A stretch of 64,000 bases of DNA from Saprospiraceae bacterium (GTDB taxonomy: Bacteria > Bacteroidota > Bacteroidia > Chitinophagales > Saprospiraceae): NCBI GenBank assembly GCA_016713025.1, contig JADJPZ010000004.1, positions 1,550,001-1,614,000 of the forward strand, in the 5' to 3' direction. The notes beneath the pieces are model-generated. The model had not been told where the DNA came from, made no database searches, and saw only the letters and a list, made by a program, of their open reading frames with translations. This document shows positions 15,925 through 23,605 of the stretch, piece after piece. Position numbers and translations under genes: made by a program. Position 1 is the stretch's first letter. Every line of letters starts with the position of its first letter.

Positions 15925-16992
15925 TCATTTTGACACGTTCCTTGCTTCCGCAATTGGTTTAAAAGGTCCGTATTTATGTTGTTTTTCGTCAAAACCATCG
16001 CTATAAGGTCCAAAAGGATGATCAATAGGTTTTTTGCTGATATTCGGCCAATCTTCAGGTGTATCTTTATGAGGACGTGGTTGACTATTTATGAATGCTG
16101 CAAGATCTCAGGCCTCTTCATCAGAAAGTTGAGGTGATGCATGAGATGCTCCCAGAGGCATATTGTACTTGATATATTTAGCAAAATTGGATAACCTGTA
16201 AAGACCTGCTGCATCATTGTAAGAGTGCCTCCCCCATAGCGGAGGATAGGTATAGACAATACCGTCAGTCGCCATAATACCTTGTCCATCAGCCAAGTGG
16301 CAGGATGCACATTTTACATCATAAATAGTTTTGCCTTTTACAGGATCAGCTGATCTGTCCAAAAACGGAAGATCTTTCAAACCTGACCCCTTGACTACAA
16401 CACCTTTCTCTACATCTTGTCCTAAAAACAACATGTACGCTTTGATCGCTTGCATTTCCGAACTCATAGTGTCAAGTGGTTGTCCATTGAGACTCCTTTC
16501 AAAACAATCATTGACACGTTTGTAAATATTCTCTTCAGTTCCACTTCTGGCTCTAAACTTCGGAAAAGTTGAAGCCACTGATCCGTAATTGTTACCAAAT
16601 GCTTTTGTACCAGCATCGAGATGACAATTCTGGCAATTCATACCATTAGAAATCTGTGCCACTGAACCTTTTGGTCCAAGGTATTTTGCGGTATTGGCGA
16701 TCAAGTCCTTACCATAGAGAATCTGACTTTCCAATGCTGACCCTTTTAATGATTCCAACTCAGGAGCTGTCCAATATTTATTTGAATCCTTGGTATATTT
16801 ATCATTTTTAGCCATCAGAGATGAGTCTATAACCATCGCAGAAAATTTTGGCAGCGGTAAGATGTCACCTGAATCATTAAAAACCTGAAAAATAAAAAAT
16901 ACCACAGCAATCACCGCAATGATAACAAAGTACACCAAAGACTGAATATGAAGAAATGTACTTTCTGTTGTTTTTAAATTTTCAGGTTTCAT
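15925..16992 (-). pseudogene. TsdA-like dihaem c-type cytochrome with an in-frame TGA
   Basis: The frame runs MKPENL to a natural stop at 15925, interrupted by TGA at 16108-16110. It has an N-terminal membrane anchor (residues ~17-40) and haem sites CQNCH (120-124) and CASCH (228-232). The NDCFERSLNG segment (C163) matches the cysteine axial ligand region of thiosulfate dehydrogenase TsdA. Beyond the TGA the same frame continues with DLAAFINSQPRPHKD and ends in a family-like tail. The context LSDEEA-stop-DLAAF strongly suggests that TGG (Trp) has become TGA. The product would oxidise thiosulfate to tetrathionate or a related reaction at the periplasmic face. Either a real nonsense mutation or a one-base consensus error; the C-terminal truncation of ~61 residues would leave both haems. 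Confidence 0.8.
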
Positions 16993-17020
16993 TGTAAAGT
17001 ATCAGATTTTTATTGGTTGA

Positions 17021-17515
17021 TCAATGTGGCAGTTTATCTCTCAACAAACCATAAATCCAAGTACCTGCAATAGCACTCAATACAGTGATTAAAACAACCG
17101 ATGCTCCTGTACCCACCTGAGCAAACAATGGTCCCGGACATGCGCCGGTAATGGCCCATCCGATGCCAAACATCAATCCACCAATGATGATACCTTTATT
17201 GAATGGTTTGGTTACTATGACTATGTCTTCTCCATAGATCGTTTTGATTTTGAATTTTCGAATCAACCAGACTGATAAAGCCCCAACGGCTATTGCACTC
17301 CCTATGATGCCATACATGTGGAAAGACTGAAAGCGAAACATCTCTTGTATTCTGAACCAGGAAACAATCTCCGCTTTGACAAAAACAATTCCAAACAGAA
17401 TGCCTATGATAAGATATTTTATATTGTAATACCATGGGTGGGTCAGTTGGCTCTCATTGACGCACATGGCATCCAGTTCGCGTTTTTGAAGATCTTCTTT
17501 TTGTGACGTATTCAT
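17021..17515 (-). CDS. YeeE/YedE-type transporter, smaller half (copy A)
   Basis: 164 residues with four hydrophobic helices after a polar N-terminus. GIGWAITGACPGPLFAQVG is the family CPGP block with its conserved cysteine. In single-chain YeeE (TsuA) thiosulfate transporters two such halves make one channel. Here the halves are separate adjacent genes (stop to start 12 bp). It lies directly upstream of the TsdA-like cytochrome, consistent with import or handling of thiosulfate. The MRFQ segment (MFRFQSFHMYGIIGSA) is nearly identical in the second pair at 18611, showing duplication. Confidence 0.85.
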   Translation of the reverse strand: MNTSQKEDLQKRELDAMCVNESQLTHPWYYNIKYLIIGILFGIVFVKAEIVSWFRIQEMFRFQSFHMYGIIGSAIAVGALSVWLIRKFKIKTIYGEDIVIVTKPFNKGIIIGGLMFGIGWAITGACPGPLFAQVGTGASVVLITVLSAIAGTWIYGLLRDKLPH

Positions 17516-17527
17516 GATGGAAGTGTT

Positions 17528-18094
17528 TTAAAGTGATAGAATTAATGGAAGTAATACATTGGCAGCAAAGAAACCACCGAGCATAAAACAAACGGTTGCC
17601 AAAAGCGAAACCCAACTCATCGCTGATATCCCCATGATGGAATGCCCACTGGTACATCCTCCGGCATACCGTGTTCCGAATCCTACAAAAAATCCACCTA
17701 ACACTATCATCAGCAATCCTTTTATGGCTAATATTCCGTCCCAGTTGACCACATCAGAAGGGATCAATGCATTAGAATAATCTGTAATGCCGTATCCTGC
17801 CAATTCTTGCTTCAGATTTTCATGAATAACTATTTGCTCACCACTATCTAAGTATTTAGCAGCTAAAAGCCCACCAATAATTATCCCCAGAACAAAAATA
17901 AGATTCCAAATCTCCTTCTTCCAGTCATATTTAAAATAGTCAATTCCAGCCGGGATACAAGCAGCGCAGATATGACGCAATGAAGATGAGATACCAAAAT
18001 TTTTATTGCCAAGTATGAGCAATGCCGGCACAGTCAGACCTATCAAAGGCCCTGCAATGTACCATGGCCAAGGTTGTGTAATAGATAAAAACAT
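17528..18094 (-). CDS. YeeE/YedE-type transporter, larger half (copy A)
   Basis: 188 residues from the ATG at 18094 (MFLSITQPWPWY); the longer frame begins at a TTG and is rejected. About five membrane helices. The FGTRYAGGCTSGHSIMG block with its conserved cysteine is the family signature for sulfur-compound transport. It pairs with the 17021 gene. The RHICAACIPAG segment is shared with copy B (RTICAAAGAG), which supports an in-cluster duplication of the pair. Confidence 0.85.
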   Translation of the reverse strand: MFLSITQPWPWYIAGPLIGLTVPALLILGNKNFGISSSLRHICAACIPAGIDYFKYDWKKEIWNLIFVLGIIIGGLLAAKYLDSGEQIVIHENLKQELAGYGITDYSNALIPSDVVNWDGILAIKGLLMIVLGGFFVGFGTRYAGGCTSGHSIMGISAMSWVSLLATVCFMLGGFFAANVLLPLILSL

Positions 18095-18237
18095 GATATT
18101 TTGATTTTTAATGAGAAAAAACGATGTCGGCAGCAAAATTAATAGAAAATAATACTGATTTGCTATTTTATTGAATATGATTCACCAATCACCATTTTAT
18201 TGCATCCATTATATTTCTTAAAAACATTGTAGTGTTC

Positions 18238-18552
18238 CTATCCCGTATATCCTGCTACATTTTGCCAAGGACCTGCATCTGTTACATTACTGACACCACT
18301 ACTTTCGAGAATTGATTTCGCTTGACTGCTTCGGTTTCCGCTACGACAAAAAACAACAATGTCTTTTTTCCCTTTAAATTTTGAAAGATTGGCAGCTACT
18401 TTGTCCAGTGGAATGTTGACTGATCCTTTAGGATGTCCTGACGCAAACTCACCCGGTGTGCGAACATCTACTAAAAACGGTTTTCTGGCGATCACTTCTG
18501 ATAAATCTACTGAAGGACCCGGACTGAATAATGATTTTAAAAAATTGAACAT
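18238..18552 (-). CDS. Single-domain rhodanese (sulfurtransferase)
   Basis: 104 residues, one rhodanese domain with no signal peptide. PFLVDVRTPGEFASGHPKGSVNIPL gives the CH2A-type block and VVFCRSGNRSSQAK the six-residue active-site loop starting at the catalytic cysteine (CRSGNRS). The loop type is that of single-domain sulfurtransferases using thiosulfate or persulfide. It sits between the two YeeE/YedE pairs, which suggests that it accepts imported sulfane sulfur in the cytoplasm. Confidence 0.9.
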   Translation of the reverse strand: MFNFLKSLFSPGPSVDLSEVIARKPFLVDVRTPGEFASGHPKGSVNIPLDKVAANLSKFKGKKDIVVFCRSGNRSSQAKSILESSGVSNVTDAGPWQNVAGYTG

Positions 18553-18610
18553 ATTTTTATTTATTAAGAATTATTTAATTTTAATTACAAATTACTAAAG
18601 TTATTCAGGA

Positions 18611-19024
18611 TCAATGCGGCAGGTAATTTTTAAGTACCCCATATAAGTAAGTGCCCAAAATGGCAAAAAGGAAAACTATGCCCATAGCAAAAAATCCATA
18701 TCCTATGTTGACTACCATAGGTCCGGGGCATGCACCGCTCAGTGCCCAGCCCATACCAAAGACAGTCCCACCAATCAAATATCGGGTTATAGACTTGTCT
18801 TTGGGGTAAAACACTATCGGATTGCCGTGATAATCCCTGATTTTATATTTTTTGATTGCCCACACTCCTATCACTCCTGTGACTACTGCCACGCCTATGA
18901 TACCATACATATGGAATGCCTGAAATCGGAACATTTCCTGTATCCTATACCATGAAATAGCTTCAGATTTTGCCATCACGATTCCGAAAACAATACCAGC
19001 TATTAAGAATTTTATTAATTTCAT
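18611..19024 (-). CDS. YeeE/YedE-type transporter, smaller half (copy B)
   Basis: 137 residues, four membrane helices. GMGWALSGACPGPMVVNIG is the CPGP block with the conserved cysteine. It shares MFRFQAFHMYGIIG with copy A. It is 11 bp downstream of its larger partner. Having two complete pairs separated by a rhodanese gene implies two transporters of different specificity or a recent duplication. Confidence 0.85.
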   Translation of the reverse strand: MKLIKFLIAGIVFGIVMAKSEAISWYRIQEMFRFQAFHMYGIIGVAVVTGVIGVWAIKKYKIRDYHGNPIVFYPKDKSITRYLIGGTVFGMGWALSGACPGPMVVNIGYGFFAMGIVFLFAILGTYLYGVLKNYLPH

Positions 19025-19035
19025 TTATTTATGGT

Positions 19036-19593
19036 TTAAAATATGATGGGAAATAATAGATGGGTCATCAAAAGTCCGCCCATAAAAAACCCTATAACTG
19101 CAATTAAAGAAGGAAGTTGCAAGTCAGATAATCCGCTGATAGCATGACCTGAAGTGCAGCCACCGGCATACCTGCTACCAAATCCGACCATAAGTCCTCC
19201 GAGAGCAAGGATTAAAAATCCCTTTATAGACAAAACTGCATCCATACTGAACAGCTCTGCCGGCTGTATATCTGCAGGAGCACTAAATCCCAATTCCTGC
19301 AGATCAGTTTTGGTAGCCTCAGATAGTTGGATCGGAGCATCTTTTTTAAGTAAAGTACCTGAAATAAATCCACCAATAATCGCACCTGTGAGAAACACCA
19401 GATTCCACATTTGATTTTTCCAATTAAAATTCAAAAAACTCACCTTTTTACCTGCACCTGCAGCCGCACATATCGTCCTGAGATTGGCCGAAAAGCCAAA
19501 AGATTGACCAAAAAATAAAAGTACAAACATGATCCCAGAAATGACCAATCCGGAAAACCACCATGACCAACTCTGCGTTATAAATTCACCCAT
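19036..19593 (-). CDS. YeeE/YedE-type transporter, larger half (copy B)
   Basis: 185 residues, about five membrane helices, with FGSRYAGGCTSGHAISG as the conserved cysteine block. Segments NQMWNLVFLTGAIIGGF and LSIKGFLILALGGLMVGFGSRYAGG align directly with copy A at 17528. It starts 8 bp after the frameshifted rhodanese-Usp gene, so all are probably one transcript. Confidence 0.85.
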   Translation of the reverse strand: MGEFITQSWSWWFSGLVISGIMFVLLFFGQSFGFSANLRTICAAAGAGKKVSFLNFNWKNQMWNLVFLTGAIIGGFISGTLLKKDAPIQLSEATKTDLQELGFSAPADIQPAELFSMDAVLSIKGFLILALGGLMVGFGSRYAGGCTSGHAISGLSDLQLPSLIAVIGFFMGGLLMTHLLFPIIF

Positions 19594-19601
19594 AATTTAT
19601 T

Positions 19602-20818
19602 CTAATTTGTTTTGAGATGGAAAGAAATAATAGGTTTAAAAAGGTGTTTGATGAGTGTTTCAGCAGCACTTTTATGGAAAAAACCTCCTTGTCCGTGTGT
19701 GCCTATAAATACAATGTCAGCATCTTGAATTTTCAAAAATTCCTTTACTCCTGATTCTACATCAGCGGACTCTATGATGTGATTTTGATGTTTGCCTATC
19801 TGATGAGATGCGGCGTATTTGTCCATGTTGTCAAACAAAACGGACTTATCCAATTTTGAAGCATCATTATGAATATAAAGTTGATGGTAGGTTGCGTTAA
19901 AATACTTCGAAAACTTATGCATAAGGGGCATTTTCGTATCATCATTATCCATAAAATCATGAACAAAAAGTACATCTTTAATTACCAGGTCAGAACGATC
20001 ACACATTAATGAAAGTAACGGAATTTCTGATCTTCTGGCGATCATTTGAGCCTGAGATGATGAAACTTTCTCCTTTATACCCCAAGACCCTTTTGTACCC
20101 ATCACAATCAGATCAAAATGCTGACCCTCAGCAAACTGCAGAATAGTATCTGTAATTTTTCCCAACCGAAAATGGACTGTGATATGATGACCATACTGAT
20201 CCTTAAGTTGCTGAAGTTTGGCCTCTGCAATTCTTTTCTGATCTTTAATGTAGTTGACATCTATCTCACCACATGTCTCCACTTGTCCTGTTTCGCTCAT
20301 GGTGACTGTATCGGGTACATCCATCACATGCAGAAAATGTACATCCACCGACAAATGCTCTTCCAACTTCCTTGCCATGAGGTAAGAATAATCAGCTTGT
20401 ACTGAAAAGTCGGTAGGAATCAGGATTTTAAGCACATTTTCGTCTTTTAGTCCTGAAATTTGCAACGACATTTCCGGAAGAGATTCTTTAATGATGTTGT
20501 CATTATGGACACCCGATGCCTTCATCAATTCCTGAGCCTGAGCTAAGGAACCTCCATCAATGACATTATTAATGCCATAATCTGACAGGATTTTTTTTGC
20601 GTGGGCGCTTCTGTTACCGCTCCTGCAGTACACTACAATCTGCGGGTAAGTGCGTAAGGTGTCAGCTTTCATTTCCACCAATTCCAAAGGAATATTGATG
20701 GCTCCTCCAGGTGACCCGAAGCAAATTCACTTTTGCTTCGTACGTCCAGGATAAGGGCTTCTTTTTCGACTACCTTATCATCAGAAGCATTAAAAAGATT
20801 TTTAAATTTAGAGAACAT
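19602..20818 (-). pseudogene. Rhodanese-UspA fusion with a one-base frameshift
   Basis: From the ATG at 20818 (MFSKFKNLFNASDD) the frame encodes a rhodanese N-terminus (LILDVRSKSEFASGHLE). It then loses phase near 20701-20707, where one G of a GGAGG-type run is missing. The second frame resumes INIPLELVEMK, the active-site loop YCRSGNRSAHAK, and two universal-stress-protein domains (KILIPTDFS... VMGTKGS; then FVHDF... FIGTHGQGG). The intact product would be 405 residues, coupling sulfane transfer to a stress-sensor module. Both halves are well preserved, so the lesion is recent or is a sequencing error. Confidence 0.85.
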
Positions 20819-20836
20819 AGGATATTTTTATGAAAA

Positions 20837-22228
20837 CTAGGAAATCACTTCTTCTCCTTTGGCTACCCATTCATTCATACCTGGTGAGTAATTGGTCACA
20901 TTTGTAAAACCTTCTTTGACCAATATAGAATATGCAATGGATGATCTGTCTCCTCCCTGGCAATGAATGACCACATCTTTGTCCTTACTGATTTTGTCGG
21001 TATTCTGAAGGATGGTTCCAACAAATATATTATCGGCACCTTTTACATGTCCGGCATTATACTCGGCTACACCTCTAAGATCGATGATTTGTGTATTATC
21101 ATCATTAAGTTTGGTCTTAAAGTCGTCATATCCAATCATATTGGCAGTCTGTAATGCTCCTTGATATACAGATACTGAAGGTATGTAACCCATAATGTTG
21201 TCCAAACCAATTCTCATAAGCTTTCTTGTGAGATCATCCAATTGAGAAGGATCAGCAACCAAAATAAAAGGCTCATCGTAGGTCAAAAACCAGCCTGCCC
21301 AGGTAGCAAAAGAATTATTTCCCTGGATATTGATACTTCCAGGAATAAAACCAGCTGCAAAATCAGCTTTATTTCTTGCATCTATCAATTTGATTCCTTT
21401 GTCCATAGCATCTTTCAAAGCTGTTGAAGACAACTCCTTTAATTTGGGTACATAGGTCAATAATGGTCTGTCAACCTTATTGAGTTTTTTCATCATGGCA
21501 AAATACTTAGGTGGTTCCGGCTGATCAGCCAACAAGTAATCTACAAAACCGCCCTTATTTTCTTTATATTGAAGTGCCCAGTTTCTGATTTTTTCATAAC
21601 CTACAGTGGTACTCGGCACTGCTCCCAAAGCTTTACCACATGCGGATCCCGCACCATGCCCAGGCCATACTTGAATATAGTCAGGCAATGCATCAAATTT
21701 TTTAATGGATTCATACATCTGTAGAGCACCTGATTCCTGCGTACCTTTAATACCTGCTGCTTTTTCAAGCAAATCAGGTCTGCCTATGTCACCTACGAAA
21801 ACAAAGTCTCCCGTAAACAGCATCACTGGCTCTTTGCTGGCTGGCGTATCTGTAAGCATGATACTGATACTCTCTGGTGTATGCCCCGGAGTGTGGATGA
21901 TTTCAAACACGAGATTTCCCATTTTGATCTTGTCTCCATCCTTAAGACCCTGATGTGCAAACTGATATTGCCAGTCAGGTCCACCCTCATCTGAAAGATA
22001 CATATCTGCACCCGTAAGTGCAGCCAATTCGCGCGATCCGGATAGAAAATCAGCATGAATATGCGTTTCAAATATATGAGTGATCTTCATATTGTTTTGA
22101 TTTGCGATATCAATATAGGTATCCACATCTCTTTTTGGGTCAATAACCGCAGCTACACCAGCCTTCTGGCAACCTATCAAATAACTGGCTTGAGCCAAAC
22201 TTTTGTCATAAATGTGTTGAAATAACAT
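20837..22228 (-). CDS. MBL-fold persulfide dioxygenase-like protein fused to two rhodanese domains
   Basis: 463 residues from the ATG at 22228 (MLFQHIYDKSLAQ). The N-terminal metallo-beta-lactamase domain has THIHADFLSG, HTPGHTPES and TGDFVFVGDIGRPDLL, the iron ligands of the ETHE1/BLH persulfide dioxygenase group. Two rhodanese domains follow. The first, around KLIDARNKADFAAGF, seems to lack an active cysteine; the second has HCQGGDRSSIAY with the catalytic cysteine. The layout is like CstB, which oxidises persulfide to thiosulfate or sulfite. It is the first gene of the sulfur cluster on this strand and has a promoter with a palindromic site upstream. Confidence 0.88.
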   Translation of the reverse strand: MLFQHIYDKSLAQASYLIGCQKAGVAAVIDPKRDVDTYIDIANQNNMKITHIFETHIHADFLSGSRELAALTGADMYLSDEGGPDWQYQFAHQGLKDGDKIKMGNLVFEIIHTPGHTPESISIMLTDTPASKEPVMLFTGDFVFVGDIGRPDLLEKAAGIKGTQESGALQMYESIKKFDALPDYIQVWPGHGAGSACGKALGAVPSTTVGYEKIRNWALQYKENKGGFVDYLLADQPEPPKYFAMMKKLNKVDRPLLTYVPKLKELSSTALKDAMDKGIKLIDARNKADFAAGFIPGSINIQGNNSFATWAGWFLTYDEPFILVADPSQLDDLTRKLMRIGLDNIMGYIPSVSVYQGALQTANMIGYDDFKTKLNDDNTQIIDLRGVAEYNAGHVKGADNIFVGTILQNTDKISKDKDVVIHCQGGDRSSIAYSILVKEGFTNVTNYSPGMNEWVAKGEEVIS

Positions 22229-22249
22229 GTTTTGAATATTTTGATGGTG

Positions 22250-22257
22250 CAAAGATA
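22250..22257 (-). promoter_or_regulatory. -7 promoter element of the MBL-rhodanese gene
   Basis: TATCTTTG followed by C on the minus strand, an exact TAnnTTTG match ~22 bp before the preferred ATG at 22228. It supports that start over an upstream in-frame start at 22267. Confidence 0.55.
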
Positions 22258-22280
22258 AGATCAACAAAAGGTGAAAGGAT

Positions 22281-22294
22281 GTAACCTATGTTAC
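22281..22294. promoter_or_regulatory. Palindromic candidate operator GTAAC-N4-GTTAC
   Basis: A perfect 5+5 inverted repeat with 4-bp spacer, spaced like CRP/FNR-family sites. Its centre is about 44 bp upstream of the inferred transcription start of the MBL-rhodanese gene, where a class II activator would bind. The regulator is not in the window. Confidence 0.4.
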
Positions 22295-22295
22295 C

Positions 22296-22319
22296 AAAAG
22301 ATGATTTAGATCATCTTTT
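22296..22319 (-). terminator. Hairpin AAAAGATGA-N6-TCATCTTTT
   Basis: A perfect 9-bp inverted repeat with 6-nt loop, ending in T on either strand. It lies 50 bp past the end of the small membrane-protein gene at 22369 and may be its terminator. It directly abuts the GTAAC palindrome, so an operator role is also possible. Confidence 0.4.
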
Positions 22320-22368
22320 TATTAATAAATAGTTTTTCATATATTTTTGGGGCATAGACCCCTTCGTT

Positions 22369-22731
22369 TTACTTCTTTTCAAAGTACTTCACAGGTAAAA
22401 TAACAGAAACAGCTAATAAAGTTAAAAACATCATGACTCCAATAAATAGTAATTGTGTTCCATTTTTATCTTCGGCCGGAAATTCATGAAATTCTGACAA
22501 TAGGGCAAACAACATGTAAAAACTACCCAACCCAAGGATTAAACCTACGCATAATGCTAAGTATTTGTTCTTCCACACTACAAGAATAGAGAGTAACAGT
22601 CCACAGACGATCATCCCATAATTAACACAGGATGTATTTATTAAATCCATTATAATGACAACCAATATTCCTGAGAATAAAAAAATCTCTGGCAGGTATT
22701 TCAGATACCTGGTGTTTGGATTTAATGTCAT
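22369..22731 (-). CDS. Small four-helix membrane protein, unknown
   Basis: 120 residues with four hydrophobic segments (about 15-33, 38-53, 58-78 and 95-113) joined by short polar loops. HEFPAEDKNG forms the longest loop. No family is recognised and there is no charged catalytic motif. It is a single gene with its own downstream hairpin, separated by ~90 bp from the hydrolase gene. Confidence 0.65.
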   Translation of the reverse strand: MTLNPNTRYLKYLPEIFLFSGILVVIIMDLINTSCVNYGMIVCGLLLSILVVWKNKYLALCVGLILGLGSFYMLFALLSEFHEFPAEDKNGTQLLFIGVMMFLTLLAVSVILPVKYFEKK

Positions 22732-22822
22732 ATTTTCTTTATGATCTACTTGAGTAAAACTACTTTTTAAAATTTAGTATTGTCTTGAAACATTTATATA
22801 GGGTAGTCATTTTTTAAAGCAC

Positions 22823-23587
22823 CTACGAGCAATATTTTTTCTGCAAAAATTGCAAAATCAAATTTTCACAGGACTCAGGCGCTTCAAGATGCCCCATGTG
22901 CCCTATAGGTAATTCTTTAAAAGAAATATGAGGGTATCCGCTCAAGGTTTTGCGTAACAATTCAGTATTTACTGCTGAATCAAAGGTGCCGCAGATGACC
23001 TGGACGGGAATAGTCGTATTTAATAAAATGTCTGTTCTGTCAGGTCGTTCGCGCATACCTAAAATAGCAGCAGTAATCCCTTGTAAAGTGGCTTCTTTTG
23101 CCCAGGATTTTGCTATAAATATTTCGTCTTTGAGATCTTGAATCAGATTGGCGTTGAACAGATTAGGTACTCCTGCATTAATAAAAGCATCAAGATCATT
23201 TTGAGCCGACTCTACTGCACGTAATCTCTGCATTTTTTTATCATCTGTATCCGCAAACGAAGATGAAAAAAACAAAGTCAGTCCTTTGACAACATCAGGA
23301 TATCGTTGCATCAATGCAAGGATCACGTAACCACCCATAGAATGGGCAACGAAAAATGTCTCAGCAATGCCCGTTTTATTTAAAACTTCCATGATTTCAT
23401 CTGCCATGAATTCCATAGAGTGAAGGACAAACTCACTATCCGACAAGCCATGACCCGGCAAATCGACTAAAATGGATTGATATTCTGATTCATCCAAGGG
23501 AAGAAAATCCCACATTTTATGATTTTCCATAAAACCGTGTACCAAAACTACCGGCTTTCCACTTCCTTTAACCTTGTAATACAACAC
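22823..23587 (-). CDS. Alpha/beta-hydrolase
   Basis: 254 residues, single domain. VVLVHGFMENHKMWD gives the HG oxyanion block, FVAHSMGGYVILALM the nucleophile elbow (HSMGG, Ser), and the C-terminal IGHMGHLEAPE the catalytic histidine. FDSAV near residue 205 likely holds the acid. It is soluble, an esterase or lactonase-like enzyme; substrate unknown. The ATG at 23587 lies only 18 bp from the inverted repeat of an IS1182-type element, so its original promoter has been displaced. It may now depend on the element or on read-through from the transposase. Confidence 0.88.
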   Translation of the reverse strand: MLYYKVKGSGKPVVLVHGFMENHKMWDFLPLDESEYQSILVDLPGHGLSDSEFVLHSMEFMADEIMEVLNKTGIAETFFVAHSMGGYVILALMQRYPDVVKGLTLFFSSSFADTDDKKMQRLRAVESAQNDLDAFINAGVPNLFNANLIQDLKDEIFIAKSWAKEATLQGITAAILGMRERPDRTDILLNTTIPVQVICGTFDSAVNTELLRKTLSGYPHISFKELPIGHMGHLEAPESCENLILQFLQKKYCS

Positions 23588-23605
23588 TTGATAAAAGTTA
23601 TAAAA

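Noticed and set aside
15774..16025. 83-residue minus-strand frame rich in Asn, Gln, Thr and Arg repeats
   Set aside because: It is a translation of the 16-bp tandem array and overlaps the true C-terminal frame of the TsdA-like cytochrome; its 16-residue periodicity follows from the unit not being a multiple of three.
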